DNA of 64,000 nucleotides from Toxorhynchites rutilus septentrionalis (Eukaryota; Arthropoda; Insecta; Diptera; Culicidae), in NCBI RefSeq assembly GCF_029784135.1, contig NC_073746.1, positions 54,410,097 to 54,474,096 on the forward strand, given 5' to 3'. The position numbers were made by a program, and so were the translations under genes. The notes beneath the pieces were generated by a model that worked only from the letters and a program-made list of their open reading frames with translations, was not told where the DNA came from and made no database searches. Positions within the stretch are counted from its first letter, which is position 1, and every line of letters starts with the position of its first letter. Positions 38,879 through 51,654 of this stretch are shown one piece after another.

Positions 38879-38882
38879 TTAA

Positions 38883-39526
38883 CCCTTTAACGGGTACTGG
38901 CAACTGTATTCGCACCAACACAAAATATTCTTTTCGCTGCACTGAATATTATTATAATATTTTACTTAGCCAGTACCTTCTAAAGGTGTCTGGCACTACT
39001 CCATTTTTTGGGCTGCTGAAAATGTACGATATTAATTTGGGAATCATTTTTATTTAACAAAACCACAATTTTAGAACGCCGGCAGAAAATTCCTTTCAAA
39101 TTCGTTGAAAATGCAACAAGTTGAAAAGTTTTTCACTGTAAACGTACTATTGAGGATCTACTGTGTAAGATCATGCAGTTTTTTTCAATTAAATAAATGG
39201 TGTATTTGATGAAAAATTGAAATTTTTGTTTTTTCTCTGAAAATCTATTTAAAAAAAATCAGGTTTTTTCGCTGCATTAGAAATATTGTAAATCGCTGAA
39301 ATAATCGGTATCGCTTCACTAGAAATATTGTTTAGATTTTTGCATAACCAAAGGCGCAATGAAGTAAATTTACAAGGCAGTGGCAACTATCTTGTCACCA
39401 ATTTTTTCGATTGTTTCAATAGTTAAAAAATTTTCAAAGGTAAATATGTGTTATTCCTCTTGTAAGGATTATGTTGTCTGAAGTTGGAGACGATTCGTTG
39501 CCTAGTTTCCTCGACCTGTTAAAGGG
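38883..39526. mobile_element. 644-bp TTAA-associated inverted-repeat element
   Basis: It starts after TTAA with CCCTTTAACGGGTACTGG. On the complement, the right end reads CCCTTTAACAGGTCGAGG, outside which ATAA stands where TTAA is expected. Termini starting CCC next to TTAA fit the piggyBac superfamily. No transposase is present. Confidence 0.5.
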
Positions 39527-39781
39527 ATAAAGTAATTCTTGTATTCAATAACTAAAGTCGTTGAAACATTATTGTTGAATACTTTTGTGAATTTACAAGA
39601 GTTAGTTAATTTAGTAATGAATTCCAGTGTGATATGAATATGAATACAATATCTTACAATTCAATATACGTACTGTTCTTAGAAATAATCGGCCGAATGT
39701 TTTACAGAAAAAGTGTTTTTCAATGTTTTTACTGAAATTAAAACAGATCAAAAAGTAGAATATTTCGGGCAATATGGACAT

Positions 39782-40586
39782 TAGGGTGCCGAAGAAAATG
39801 GTCATCTCGAATCCACACAAAATGTTCATCACCTCGAAAAAACACAAAATGCAAAATATCAGCTCAATCGGACTTAAGCGAGAGTGGCGCAAAGCGGTCA
39901 TAGTTTGAGTTCTTTAAAAATCGAAAAGTCACCGGAAATCATCGGGGACTTAAAAAAATGTTTTTGATGCCAAATGTCTTAAAATTAAACATGTCGAGAG
40001 AATTACAGTTATTTCTATTTTTTTTTGTCAAAAACCGACTTTTCAGACTAAAAAACGATCGAGAACCAAAAAAAAATTTGTTTTTGACAAAATTCTTTTT
40101 TCGAGGTAGCAATAAAGACCATTTGACATCGAAACAATTCTTGAAAACTCCGACTTTCGGTGATTTTTTAATTTTCTAAAAACTCTAAATTTGAACGCCT
40201 GCGAGACTAGCAAATGAAGTCCGAATGAGCTAATGTTTTGCATAGGGTAAATTATCGTGCAAATCAACATTTCGCTGCAAATTCCGAATGAAAAATCGAT
40301 ATAACTATTTTTATTGGGACCCAAAGCATACGTTTTGCCTCGTATTCTAAAAAAATACGCCATTTTAAAGAAATTTGGCATCAATTTTTTTCGAAATCCC
40401 CCATTTCCTTCACTCGATCTTCGGGTGATTTTTCGATTTTCAAAAAATTCAAGCTTTGACCGCTTTGTGCTACTAAGTCCGATGATGAGCTGATATTTTT
40501 TATAGACTGTTTTTTCGAACATTGGGGAACATTTCGTATGAGGCAACTTTTTTAAATTCGAGATGACAATTTTCATTGGCACCCTA
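39782..40586. mobile_element. 805-bp foldback element with perfect 8-bp duplication (hAT-like)
   Basis: Terminal inverted repeats start TAGGGTGCC; the left continues GAAGAAAATGGTCATCTCG and the complement of the right AATGAAAATTGTCATCTCG. The flanking octamer ATGGACAT occurs at 39774-39781 and 40587-40594 without mismatch. Subterminal words (AATCGGACTTAAGCGAGAGT, TGGCGCAAAGCGGTC) recur in inverse form. The 194-residue minus ORF inside (40043-40627) is not transposase-like. An 8-bp duplication favours the hAT superfamily. A second copy is at 51655-52845. Confidence 0.8.
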
Positions 40587-40594
40587 ATGGACAT

Positions 40595-41348
40595 ATAGTT
40601 GGGGGAATATAGACAGGTTTGTAACATACGAAGCGTAGAAATTTATCGCTCGTGAGAGGAATAATTTTATTGAACCAAGTTCTGAACTTATCACGGATGT
40701 CCGATAAATGATGGAAGAATCGAATTAATCCCCCTAGAAGTGATATTGTGTTTTCAGCAATATGAACGGACAGAACGTCAACTATTTTGCTTTTGGTTCC
40801 AGTCAGCTTCTAGACAGACGCAGGACATTCTTTAGGAATAGAATAAACAGACTTTTCACAGTCCATCTGACTCCCACTGGCAATTGTCCGTTTTACCCCA
40901 CCAGTACAATTATTTCAAGAATTTAAATTTTCTACTCAAAAATGAATTTACTTTTCTGTACATACTTAATATTGCTACTCTGTTATCTTACAAACCGAAA
41001 TGTAACTATCAGCGAATTGAACTTGGAAATTAAAATATTCAAAATGCTTAATATCGATGCCGCAAAAATTACATCCATACGCGGAATCATATATGATTTT
41101 CGGTTTTTGTTTCCCTTTTCTACTTTTGACCAGTATTCATTGCCATAGAGTAAATATTATAGAATAACATGTGGAAAGGGTTTTTATTAAAAGAAATTTG
41201 AAATTCATAATGTAACTATACTATACATGTCCATCTTATCCCCACTGTCCGTCTTACCCGCATTTCTACATAATAATTTTTGATCCGATATATTATGAAA
41301 CAATGAATTATTCTTCCGGTCAAAGGACCGGTTGTGGTAGAAACCGAT
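40595..41348. other. Noncoding stretch
   Basis: AT-rich. The ORF at 40942-41148 has a hydrophobic start but no recognisable family. Confidence 0.45.
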
Positions 41349-41350
41349 AT

Positions 41351-41504
41351 ACAGTCATCCCTTCCTAACTCGATATTCAAGGAACCATCAAGTTAGGAAG
41401 GTATCGAGTAATTGAGAGAAGAATGCTTGTAAAAACAATCAAAGGTGCCATGAAATCCATCGAGTTAGGGAAAATATCGAGATACAAAACAGTTGAGTTG
41501 ACTG
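41351..41504. mobile_element. 154-bp MITE, pogo-like ends, TA duplication
   Basis: TA (41349-41350) precedes CAGTCATCCCTTCCTAACTC and TA (41505-41506) follows the right end; the complement begins CAGTCAACTCAACTG. Internally CATCAAGTTAGGAAGGTATC and CATCGAGTTAGGGAAAATATC repeat the theme of the ends. CAGT ends with TA fit pogo-type MITEs. Confidence 0.6.
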
Positions 41505-41506
41505 TA

Positions 41507-43435
41507 CAACAAATATTACTCAAAATAAACAAAATACAAATTCATAAATATTAGGGAACACAATTAGTCAATTGGGCAAAAGTGATAACATGATATGCTC
41601 GTTCTCAGTACAAAAGTTCATAACTGGTAAGTTAAGTGGTAATCAGAACAGAATAAATTGATTTTCGATTTGTTACAAGTTGGTTCACATCATTCTCAGT
41701 AGAATACGAACTTTCAAAAAAAAAATAATAACAAACAATTTTGATTGAGGAAAACTTAATGAAGAATTTTGAGAAGTTTATAATCGTTAATATGTTTGCT
41801 GTTTTCCACTTCAGGTAAATAAAATCACGATCAAAATTTAATTTAAAAAAGAAACAGACCAATGAACCGAATTCAAACGCTTTGTTCGGTCACGCTTCGA
41901 GCATTTTTACTACTCTGTTCTACTGACATATCCTCAGAACGATCAATTCCCTGTGTTTTTTGAAAGAACGTGTACAATATATCTGCTATTTATGATATTG
42001 AAGCACATATCATCGTATTGTTTAAATTGAATCTCCTGTAATACAGACACAATTTGCTTTGGGTGATACTACTGGACGGAAAAATCATATACGAAAATGA
42101 TTCATTCTGGTCTGTTGCACTAGAAAACGCTTGTGCTGTGACTCTTTTACATGAACGGAAGAAAAAAACAATTTTAGTTTTTTGCGCTGCTCAAAAGCTG
42201 ATCTGTATCCGACAGCTGTTATCAAAAGTCTCGATGTAATAGTTCAGTATTTTTTTTTTTAAATAACATATTAAGACGGACAAGGGTATAGTTTTGCTGT
42301 TTTGAAAGACAACTTCAATTAAAATGTTTCTCTTTTCTCTCTTTTCCACAAGATACTGATCGAAACGTCGTTTATCCTTAGATGATCAAATTATCAGAGT
42401 TCTACGCAAGATAGCACCCACGCAATTTCTCTCGGAAATTCTGAAAATCGCAACCCAGTAGAGGCAGAAACGCTGCGTGAGACTTTCCAACCCAAATGCC
42501 AAGGGGTGGTTGTTGTGCCCTCGGGCTGCCGTAAAACATGTGGCCAAAATTCCACCGAAGTATGTCGTCGGCGTAAAGTCAGTTATCCCTCCCCCCTACG
42601 TTTCGCTGCTGCCTGCCTCGGTAGGCTCGAAGCAGCCATGCCTGACGTCGCAGATTCACTCCCGGCCTGGAAAATTTATGTACATCATCAACACTCAGTG
42701 GCACCGCCGTCTTTCGCACCATCTGGTTGATTTGAATTGAACGCATCGCTAGTGTCCGATGAAGGTTTTGATACATACAATGGCCGAATAATTCCTTTTC
42801 CCATATTTCGGCCGTAACGGATAAACGAAGGGTGGTGATGTGTGGTGGGGTTGGTGATAGAATTTATAAACGCTATCAGTTCCCTCGCTTAGTCTGTTAC
42901 CCTAGAATGATACATTGGAAGGAACAATGGGGGTGAGACGTGAAGTGTTTATAACTTTTGGAAATGGCGACAAGTGCTAGAGATGTGGTAATCATGACTT
43001 AATAACTACTCACGAAGTTTTGTTATTCTCTGGAAAAACGTGCCTGATTTATCTTGATTATTCTGGCGTTATCGTAAACTTCTCAGGTCGAGGATAGAGA
43101 CTATTCTATCTATCCCCTCCCTATTCGTTTTCTCGGTACGATATAATTTTGCAAAACTTCGGACAATCAAATAATTATTTCATCCTATCGCCCATTTTTT
43201 TTTTTTTGAATCAACTTGACTGTCTTACCTTTGAAGTTATTCCGCTAAATAAAATTTTAAGAATATATTTTAGTCATTCCGAGATTTTTTGACTAAGAAA
43301 CCATACTTTCAACCATGACTCTTAACCGAAGAGTATCGAAATTCTTGTATTTTTTGGGTGTAATCAGCTTAGGAATATTGATATGTTTCCTGTTGTTTGT
43401 ATGTCAATATTCGGCCATTCCATGTCAAACCGATA
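41507..43435. other. Noncoding stretch with one GC-richer patch
   Basis: 42410-42760 is GC-richer, with two overlapping plus ORFs (42477-42740 and 42506-42730). No domain is recognised and the frames compete, so no gene is called. Confidence 0.45.
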
Positions 43436-43437
43436 TA

Positions 43438-43845
43438 CAGGGTAACTTCGATATAACGTACATTTTGCTTTCAAAATTGTACGTTGTATCGAATTGTACG
43501 TTATATCGAAGCATAATAAAGAACTCAGAAAAGTAGATTATTTTACTTTAGAATAAGGTTAATGCATAAATTCAACTAGAAGACGAAACCAACCTTCCTC
43601 GTGATGTTTCCCTTCGTACTGATGAATAAAAATTGTTTCATTTAGAATCCGGAAACACAAAACAGTTGTACTTCTGGATTGGTAAAAAGTGCAATTCAAG
43701 CTTTAGTATCAAAATACAGATAATTTATTGTTCTTTTAAAAAAACAATTTTCAACAAATTATTCCTTTGGACTTTGAAAATGTGTACGTTAAATCGAGGT
43801 AAAATGTACGTTATATCGAGGGTACGTTATATCGAAGTTTCCCTG
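43438..43845. mobile_element. 408-bp pogo-like MITE, copy 1
   Basis: TA flanks both ends. Left end CAGGGTAACTTCGATATAAC; right end complement CAGGGAAACTTCGATATAAC. The motif ACGTTATATCGA recurs inside the termini. No transposase. Copy 2 lies in inverse orientation at 44671-45124. Confidence 0.8.
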
Positions 43846-43929
43846 TAGTAGTTCTTAGATTTTCGAAGAAAGTGGTAGTTTTGTTCTTTATCGCAAAACG
43901 TTTGACCCGTATTTTTTTATTTTTTTCAT

Positions 43930-45460
43930 TAGGGTGACCATTTCCATTTTAGGGTTATCCGAAAAAAAAACTTTTTCCTCATTTTTCCCGGAATGACTTT
44001 AAAAATTCATAACTTTTGAACTACTAGGCCGATTCAGATGATCGAAATTTAAAAAAAATTTGAAAAAAATACTATACCTGCAGAAAACTTGAATTCTGCT
44101 GTCTTTATTATTAATTGTTTTCGTTTTTTATTGTTTCCATAGTCTCGGGACCAAAGGCGCTATATTTTTTATATTTTTTCTGGAAAGCTGAGGATTTTTC
44201 ACACAACATATGTTGAAACCAGAGAGGCGATTTTTTTTTTTTGAGTTATGATTTTTCAAAGTTAACCGATGGTTCGATAATTCAACTTATTCCTTTTTTT
44301 CCAACACAAAAATTCATAACTTTTGATCTACTGGACCGATTCAGATGATCGATACATAAAATTAAAGATAGTCTTTTTTAATAAATATTAGACTTGTGGA
44401 AAAAAAAGAATTTTGATTTCGTAATTATTTATTGTATTAGTTTTTTATAGTTTACATGGTTTCGGGACCAAGGATGCTATATTTTTTTTATATTTTTTCT
44501 TGAAAGTTGAGGTTTTTTTACATCACTTATCCAAAAATCAGAGATGTGTTATTTTTCGTTTTTAAGTTATGATTTTTCAAAATTTACATGTTCTTCGTTC
44601 TATATTTCTATGCGACTAGAGTTCAATTAAATGGCAAATGTGTAGTTTTTTTTTTCAAAAAGACTAGCTACAGGGAAACTTCGATATAACTTACCCTCGT
44701 TATAACGTACCCTCGATATAACGTCACTCGATATAACGTACATTTTACCACGATATAACGTACACATTTCCAAAGTGTAAAGGAAATTTTTTTTCAATAT
44801 TTTTTTTCTGATAAAACAATGAATTACCTGTATTGTGATGCTAAAACAAGTTTTGTACCTTCAATAAATCCCGAAATACAGCTGGTTTTATGATTCCGGA
44901 TTCTAAATGAATCAAGCTTTAATCAACAGTACGAAGGAAAACATCATGAGAAAGGCTGGCTTCGTCTTCTGATTGAAGTTATTCATTAACTTTACTAAAA
45001 CAGCAACACAATAATGTATTATAGACTACGTTTGTGAGTACTTTATTGTGCTTCGATATAACGTACAATTCGTTACAACGTACAATTTTGAAAGTGAAAT
45101 GTAAGTTATATCGAAGTTTACCTGTAATTGGCTTTAATTTAATATATCGATCATCTGAATCGGTCCAGTAGTTCAAAAGTAATACATTTTTGAACAAAGA
45201 CATGTTTGGAAAAAAATGTGAAAAATGATTTTCTGGACCATCGGTTAACTTTGAAAAATAATAACTCAAAAATGAAAAATAATGCATCTCTGGTTTCGAC
45301 ATATGTTGTGTGAAAAATCCTCATCTTTTCAGAAAAAATATAAAAACTATAGCGCCCTTGGTCCCGAGACTATGAAAGCAATAAAAAACGAATACAATCA
45401 ATAATAACGAGAACAGTATTCGAATTTTCTACAAGTGTAGTATTTCTTCAAAAAAGGCTA
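43930..45460. repeat. Large imperfect palindrome of about 290-bp units
   Basis: Beginning TAGGGTGACCATTTCC, it holds two direct units (about 44010-44270 and 44310-44590), each with CATAACTTTTGA, CCGATTCAGATGATCGA, a CGGGACCAA word and GAGTTATGATTTTTCAA or a close variant. An inverse unit follows at about 45130-45420. MITE copy 2 (44671-45124) is inserted at the turning point. Parts of the same family lie at 58215-58378 and 59372-59545. Confidence 0.65.
44671..45124. mobile_element. 454-bp pogo-like MITE, copy 2 (inverse)
   Basis: TA (44669-44670 and 45125-45126) flanks CAGGGAAACTTCGATATAAC and the complement of the right end, CAGGTAAACTTCGATATAAC. The interior matches copy 1 in reverse complement. 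It interrupts the palindromic repeat at 43930-45460, so it inserted later. Confidence 0.8.
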
Positions 45461-47026
45461 GCTAATTAACTAATTGTATTGCAATATTAATTCTTTACTC
45501 TATTTATGGAAACATGACGTTATTATAAAAAATCCGAACACTTCTTTCGAATCTAAGGATTTTTTTGCAAAATTTGATATTTATTTCGGGTAATAGACTT
45601 CTGGCATTGCTAACAAAAAAATCGTCAAATGTTGCGAATAAATTATTGTCAATAAATTTGTCCACAACCGGCACCACCTTACCGCACTAGAGTTGCTCAA
45701 GTTGAACCGTGCTACCACTTTCATCGAACGAGATGATCAAGCCCCTCTCTGTTACGCCACGCTTCGAACGCCCACATGAATGATTCATTCAGTACCCAAC
45801 TTGTGAACAAGACAGACACAGCGACAGAAGCTCATATATCGCGAACCGGACAACGCCTATGTTTTGGAGCCGGTCAACCATAAAAAGTTAATCATTCTAC
45901 TCAACACGCAGCTGTCAACAGATTTTTGAACTTCAACTGTAAACAAGCTGCGCACCCGAACAATGCGATTTTCGAATGTCATGAACGCCATGTCGAAATG
46001 GCGCTATTGTTGTCTATCGTGTCTATCGCACAATTGCTGTCACAGCAATTTTGACAAAATGAATGTGCCCATCCAACGTCAGTTGGACGGCAACCAAAAA
46101 CAGATCAAACTGTGCAATAAAATGGAATACGGTGACATTACCGGTAAACAAAATTTTCACATTTATCGTTTCGTGTTTTGATAATCGCGCCCATCGTTGG
46201 AAGAAATGATCAGAATACGTGTCTTGAATAGTATACTTCCACTCGCATCAAGTAGAATCCAACAAGAAACAAACTTCTTCCAGTCTATTTCAGATTCAAC
46301 TTTCACTGGGCAGATTTTGTATATTGGATGGGATTACACCACTTTTTTTTTGTTCCTACGGATGAAATGCTAATTTAATTAACTCGTTGGCGATGTGAAA
46401 AATGGAATGCTATTTTTTGTGCGTGGAAAATGAGAATTAATTATTCAATTCTTAACAGAGAAAGGAGGGAGCCGTCAGTCGATCGGCGGATTATTTAATT
46501 GTGGTAGTAGTGATTTATCGTTTCATAAAGCGCGCACAACTGTCTCATACATCGTTACTGCATAAAACAGCTGTAACGTGTAGTGTATTATTGAATATTA
46601 TTACACACAGTGACACCATTGTTCTTAATTTTTCATTTCCTAGACTTTTTATCACGTTCCCTGTTATCCTGATGAGCTTTGCCTAAAACTTGAAAGTTAA
46701 CTCTCAGCTTCAGAAATAACATGTATTGTTGATTGCTCGCTGTCTAGAGCGATATTGAGACACTGAACTTGTTGAACATTCACTAATTTTTCGGTATTAC
46801 TTAGCAATTTACGTCTCTATAGCAATTCTCAAAGAAAATAATAATGCAGCTCCTTTCGCAGAACGGCAATAGAAAATCTAAAATGAATCGGTTGTTTTTG
46901 TACTGACGCACGGAGCAATGTTGCATTTAAGTAACCTATGTACACATCTATAGTAAAATTAATTCTTCAGTAGAATTATTTTACGCAATGTATTACTCTC
47001 GGAAGAGTAATAGCCAACTGCGTAAC
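45461..47026. other. Noncoding stretch with a possible short coding exon
   Basis: 45640-46200 is GC-richer. From the ATG at 46059, a frame MNVPIQRQLDGNQKQIKLC continues to a donor-like CCG|GTAAAC at 46143/46144. It resembles a short first coding exon on the plus strand but has no recognised family or identifiable second exon. The rest shows nothing. Confidence 0.3.
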
Positions 47027-47291
47027 GCGATTCTTTGGCCGAGTGGTGAGCGTCACACATTACCATATCGGGGTTTCCGATTCGGTTCCTGTTCTGATCG
47101 GGTGATTTTTAGCCAAATAAATTTCTTTCGAGATGCACTATGGTCACGCGTATTCTAGAGCTTGAAACACATTCATGGCATGTTATTTGGCATAAGAAAT
47201 CTCAACTAAGTACTAATAAAAAAATACCGTAATACTACGTTGAAACGATGAAGTTCCACTAGTAATATTAGTGACATTCAAGAAGAAGAAA
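47027..47291 (+). mobile_element. tRNA-derived SINE (SINE200-like)
   Basis: The head TTTGGCCGAGTGGTGAGCG resembles an A box and TTCCGATTCGGTTCCTG a degenerate B box. The body TGGTCACGCGTATTCTAGAG and ATCTCAACTAAGTACTAATAA, with a GAAGAAGAA tail, matches my recollection of the SINE200 family of mosquitoes. The name is unchecked. Confidence 0.65.
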
Positions 47292-47746
47292 TCGATCATC
47301 ATATGAAAACATAAAGATTTGCATCGACCAACAAATTAACAAATACCGAACAATTGGAAAATCTAAAGCTACAGTGGCTACGAGGCAGTTTTAATTTTTT
47401 AAAGTAATCTCTTAAGACGGTTCGCTGTCAAACCGAGACTAGAAATAAAATCCGAAATTCTGACATAGTTTTCTCACCCTTTCAAAATGAATAGCAAGGA
47501 TTTTGATGATTCACAAGACAATGCCTAGCGGCATACCAGCAAGGAAACTAAACAATGGTTTAAAGACTAGAAATTTGTTTTCTTGGACTGGCCGGCTTGC
47601 TCTCCAGACTTGAAAATCTTTGGGGGAATCTAGTATACTCAGGTTTTCTTTACACACGTGAAAAAGCACGTTAATTGGAAAATCCGCGTAGAAAAACGCG
47701 TTAATTAGATATTAGAATATATTTGATATTAGAAAATATAAATAAC
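47292..47746. other. Noncoding spacer
   Basis: No feature seen between the SINE and the inverse tandem-array element. Confidence 0.5.
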
Positions 47747-49165
47747 TAGCTGACCCGGCAAACTTCGTCCCGCCCAAAATTTATTTTTTGTTATCACATC
47801 TACGTTTTCATACTAAGCGCACGTTCATGGGTCCAATCGCAGAACTGTTCACTGATTGATTTTCTAATCTACCTTTTAAAATTACATTTTACTATAAAAT
47901 TCCTAGTACTATCAGATTATTTTCAGACACAATTCTCGTTCAAGATTTTTCAACCACTTGCACATACCATGTTTCTCTGTTACATGAAATTAATGTTTGA
48001 TACAGAAAATATGATACAATATAGACAGACCTAAATCGGACAATTCCTTTCTCGAGTTATGCTCTCATCAACACATGCGGCGATCCATTTTTATTCATAT
48101 AGATAGAGGACGATATAGGAGTTCGTTTTGTCACATCAAAATCCACTTTCGAACGAAGATCAATTTCGTTGGCGCAAACATCAAATGAACATGTTTGTCA
48201 TGTTTGGTTGAAATATGTGTGTTTTTTTTATGGGATTCCTTCTCCATTCCAGAGGTGGGAGAGGTATTATACCATCATAGAAACATTTCTCGTAGTTATG
48301 CAGAAATTTATGCTTCATTTGTATGGCAGTCTCCTCTTAGACAGGGGGAGGAGTATCGAACCACCATAGAAACGTTTATCGAGCCCTAAAACTTCTATAT
48401 GCCAAGTTTGATTCCATTTGCTTGATTAGTGCTTGAGTTATTTAGCCTAAACAACCCCCTCCCCCTATAGGGCGAGGGAGGGGTGTCAAACCACCTTAGA
48501 AACGTTTCTTGCCTCCTAAAACCTCTACATGCCAAATTTGGTTCTGTTTGTTTGATTAGTTTTTGAGTTATGCAGAAATTTATGCTTCATTTGTATGGCA
48601 GCCCCCCTTTAGAGAGGGGGATGAGTGTCTATTCATCGTAGAAACGTTTCGCGTCCCCTAAAACATTCACATGCCAAATTTGGCTCCATTTGCTTGATTA
48701 GTTTTCGAGTTATGCAGAAATTTGTGTTTCATTCGTATGGCAGACCCCCCTTAGAGAGGGAGGAGAAGTGTCTAACCACCATAGAAACATTTAGTACACC
48801 CTACAACCTACACATGCGAAATTTGGTTTCGTTTGCTTGATTAATTCTCGAGTAATGCAGAAATTTGTGTTTCATTTGTATGGCAGGGGGAGGAGTGTCT
48901 CACCACCATAGAAACATTTATTTCATCCTTAAACCTCCACATGTCAAATTTGGTTTCGTTTGCCTTATTGATTCTCGAGTAATGCAGAAATTTATGTTTC
49001 ATTTGTATGGCAGCCCCCCCCCACTTTAAGGAGGGAGAGGAGTGTCTTACCACCATAGAAACATTAATTGCACCCATAAACCTACACATGCCAAATTTTG
49101 ATTCGTTTGCTTGATTAATTCTCGAGTAATGCAGTAATTTGTGTTTCATTTGTATGGCAACTCAC
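47747..49165 (-). mobile_element. Tandem-array element, copy B (inverse orientation)
   Basis: It starts CTAGCTGACCCGGCAAACTT then CGTCCCGCC, the inverse complement of the copy A end, so its terminus is GGCGGGACGAAG...CAGCTAG. The unique internal segment (47800-48230) is followed by about six units of 130-145 bp with TTTCATTTGTATGGCAG and TTAATTCTCGAGTAATGCAG. Unlike copy A, no (TA)n tract borders the far side, so this copy is shortened or a variant. ORFs inside are chance. Confidence 0.65.
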
Positions 49166-49254
49166 CGCTGATTATATAATATGCGCAATCTCGTCTTAGT
49201 CCATATGCTTTGTATGCAGCAAAATGATAAATTACCTCGAATATACAGGAGAGG

Positions 49255-50635
49255 TTATTTCTGTTTATTGTCTATTCATCAACAGGCTGTGAAGGCCCCA
49301 ATGATGTTACTTATATCTAAACATGAATGTTACACTACATAAGGTCGTCACATGAAAAATCGTCGATATAGTAAAACTAACATCGAAACTAAAAACCTGT
49401 GGTAAATTAAACTAGTTCAGAAAAAAAGAACTAAACCTCCGGCGAAGAAGCGTTCGGGATAAATGGAAGTCGTACAACATGGTCACTCTGTTGAATAATC
49501 TTTGCAAACCACTAAATCCACCAAACATGCTGTAGTTGGTACGTTGTACGGGCAATCTTAGCATCGCTTTATATCGGAGAGCTCGAGGTCGTACGTTGAA
49601 ATTGATATTTTCCAAGAGAACGGGGCAGTCGATGCGTCCTTGCAAAACATCAGCTATGAACAGAGCTCTGGCTGTATCTCTACGGACCGATAAAAGTTCC
49701 AGGTTAATCAACTGACAACGACTCTCGTAACTCGGTAATCGAAAGGGGTCCGTCCACGGCAATCTGCGGAGTGCATATCTCACTAACCTTCGTTGAACAG
49801 ACTCAACTCTTTCGACGCCATTGTTGTAGTGAGGAGTCCAAACTGCAGAACCATACTCTAAAACAGAGCGAGATAGAGAGCAGTAGAGGGATTTAAGGCA
49901 GTAGATGTCTGTGAAATTTTATTGACTTTGAACAACAATGAACAATGAACGAGATGTGCGATTTGAACGAGAGTTGCGTGTCCAATATTACTCCTAGGTC
50001 TTTGACTTCACTAACGCGCTCGATTTTTGATTCACGCAAGACATACGTATACAATATGTTCTTTCTCGTGCGCGAGAACGAGATGACGGTACATTTAGCG
50101 GGGTTTACATCCATTCGGTTGAGCATACACCAATCGGCGAAAGCATCCAACTTTCTCTGAAGGAAGTGACAATCTTCAATTGAGTAAACCCGAAGATAAA
50201 TTTTCAGATTATCTGCGTATGACAGTCGAGGTCCTTCAATCACCAGATTCACGTCGTTAAAATAGATCCAAAAAAATCAGCGGACCCAGATGGCTACCTT
50301 GTGGTATGCCAGAAGTAGCAGCAAATAGAGAGGATTGACAGTCGCCAATAACGACGGCTAGTCGGCGGCCAGTGAGGAATGATTGGAACCATTGCAGAAG
50401 GTTGCCGTTTATCCCAAGCCTGTCCAGTTTGGCAACAGCTATACGGTGGTTCAATTTATCAAAGGCCGCTGTCACATCTGTATAAATGGCGTCCGTTTGA
50501 GCGTATTGTAGCATACTGTTGGTGATGTAGGAGGTGAGACACAGTAAATTTGTGGTAGTGGATCGACCCGTCGTGAATCCGTGCTGGTCAGTGCTAATGT
50601 ACGACTTGCTGATAGCGTTTAGCAGTTCAGTTCCA
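49255..50635 (-). mobile_element. Degenerate jockey-clade non-LTR retrotransposon, 5'-truncated
   Basis: The minus-strand reverse transcriptase C-terminal two-thirds is followed by a short AT-rich 3' UTR with an AATAAA signal near 49260. The 5' edge at about 50632 starts within the reverse transcriptase fingers. Both ends are approximate and no target duplication was identified. Confidence 0.75.
49412..50632 (-). pseudogene. Jockey-clade reverse transcriptase pseudogene
   Basis: The order on the minus strand is STDQHGFTTGRSTTTNL, then YTDVTAAFDKLNHRI (catalytic Asp retained), SGIPQGSHLGPLIF, then after a frameshift near 50255 LSYADNLKIYLRV, in which the catalytic YADD has become YADN. A second frame change near 49893 leads into YGSAVWTPHYNN and YALRRLPW, the conserved C-terminal region. 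No RNase H or zinc knuckle is seen, as in jockey. Two frameshifts and a mutated active site show it is dead. Confidence 0.85.
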
Positions 50636-51654
50636 TGATAACGAACTCAAACAAGAAGAACTTGTTATTCTTGTTATTTCATCAAACGATATTGGAAGCC
50701 AAACGCATTGCTCCATAAAGCATGTTTTGTATTGAAGTTTCTCAGACACACCCCAAAAAAAATCTGTGGTAGAAAATCCTTATCAGAAAAATATCTGTTC
50801 AAGATTCCTTGTAGAAAACTTGATACTCAATTGAAGGTTATTCATCCTAAACGGAAAATTTTACCATCGTTCATGATATTAATGCAAAAATATGTTGATC
50901 CTTCTTCCTAAAATGTAATCCTTTTTCTGGTTCATGCACACATGCAATTTCTTCCAGTTTCATATTCACAAACAAAAAGACGAATATCTGGCTATTCGGC
51001 CTCGAAGCTTACCGGATATCCGGTATCCGGCCAAACTATTATTCGTTTCATCACTTCTAATTACCGCGTTGATTGAAAAATCTGTGTAAAAACCGCGTTA
51101 ACACCGCGTAAAAAACACAGGGTGTACACAGAATCTACGCTAAGAGAAAACAGTACACCACGGTTGATGAACTCAAGACCGCAATATCGGGTACATGGAA
51201 AAATATAGAGAAATCCGTTCTGCAGAATCAGGTAAACGGTATGCCAAAACTAAATGAAGTGCATATAACCTTGCATAAAAATCATTTCGTTTTTACCGCG
51301 AAGTGACTTTCGTGATCAGGCCCGAATTTTCCAAGTCATTAACCGAAATGACAAGGTTGTCAATTATTGACATTCAAATCTGCCGATTGTTTTGAATTTT
51401 TCATTGATAATACCTATGAATTTTGAAATGGTTTTATAAAAACTGGGCAGCTGAAATTATCATATTTAAGCCTAATAAATAAACAAACGACTCTTTTGAA
51501 CGAAATTGACGTTGAATAAAGTAGTATTCAACAATGTATGAAAATATTTGTTGAAATTCTAAGTGTTTGGGTTAGAACGAAATATATTCAAGGTCGTCTC
51601 ATAGAAGTTGGACAGAGTGTATTTCCAACTGTTCTCGTTGTCGATATCTACTAA
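50636..51654. other. Noncoding stretch with half a palindromic MITE
   Basis: 51281-51326 (TTTTTACCGCGAAGTGACTT then TCGTGATCAGGCCC) matches the right half of the 106-bp element at 60968-61073. Nothing else was recognised. Confidence 0.45.

Noticed and set aside
40043..40627. 194-codon minus ORF inside the 39782-40586 element
   Set aside because: No transposase motif; it runs through the inverted arms and past the element end.
42477..42740. Two overlapping plus ORFs in a GC-richer patch
   Set aside because: Competing frames, no domain or start context; no splice partner seen.
47033..47110. True tRNA gene
   Set aside because: A and B boxes are present, but the sequence does not close an acceptor stem or show a clean anticodon arm, and it continues into a SINE body.
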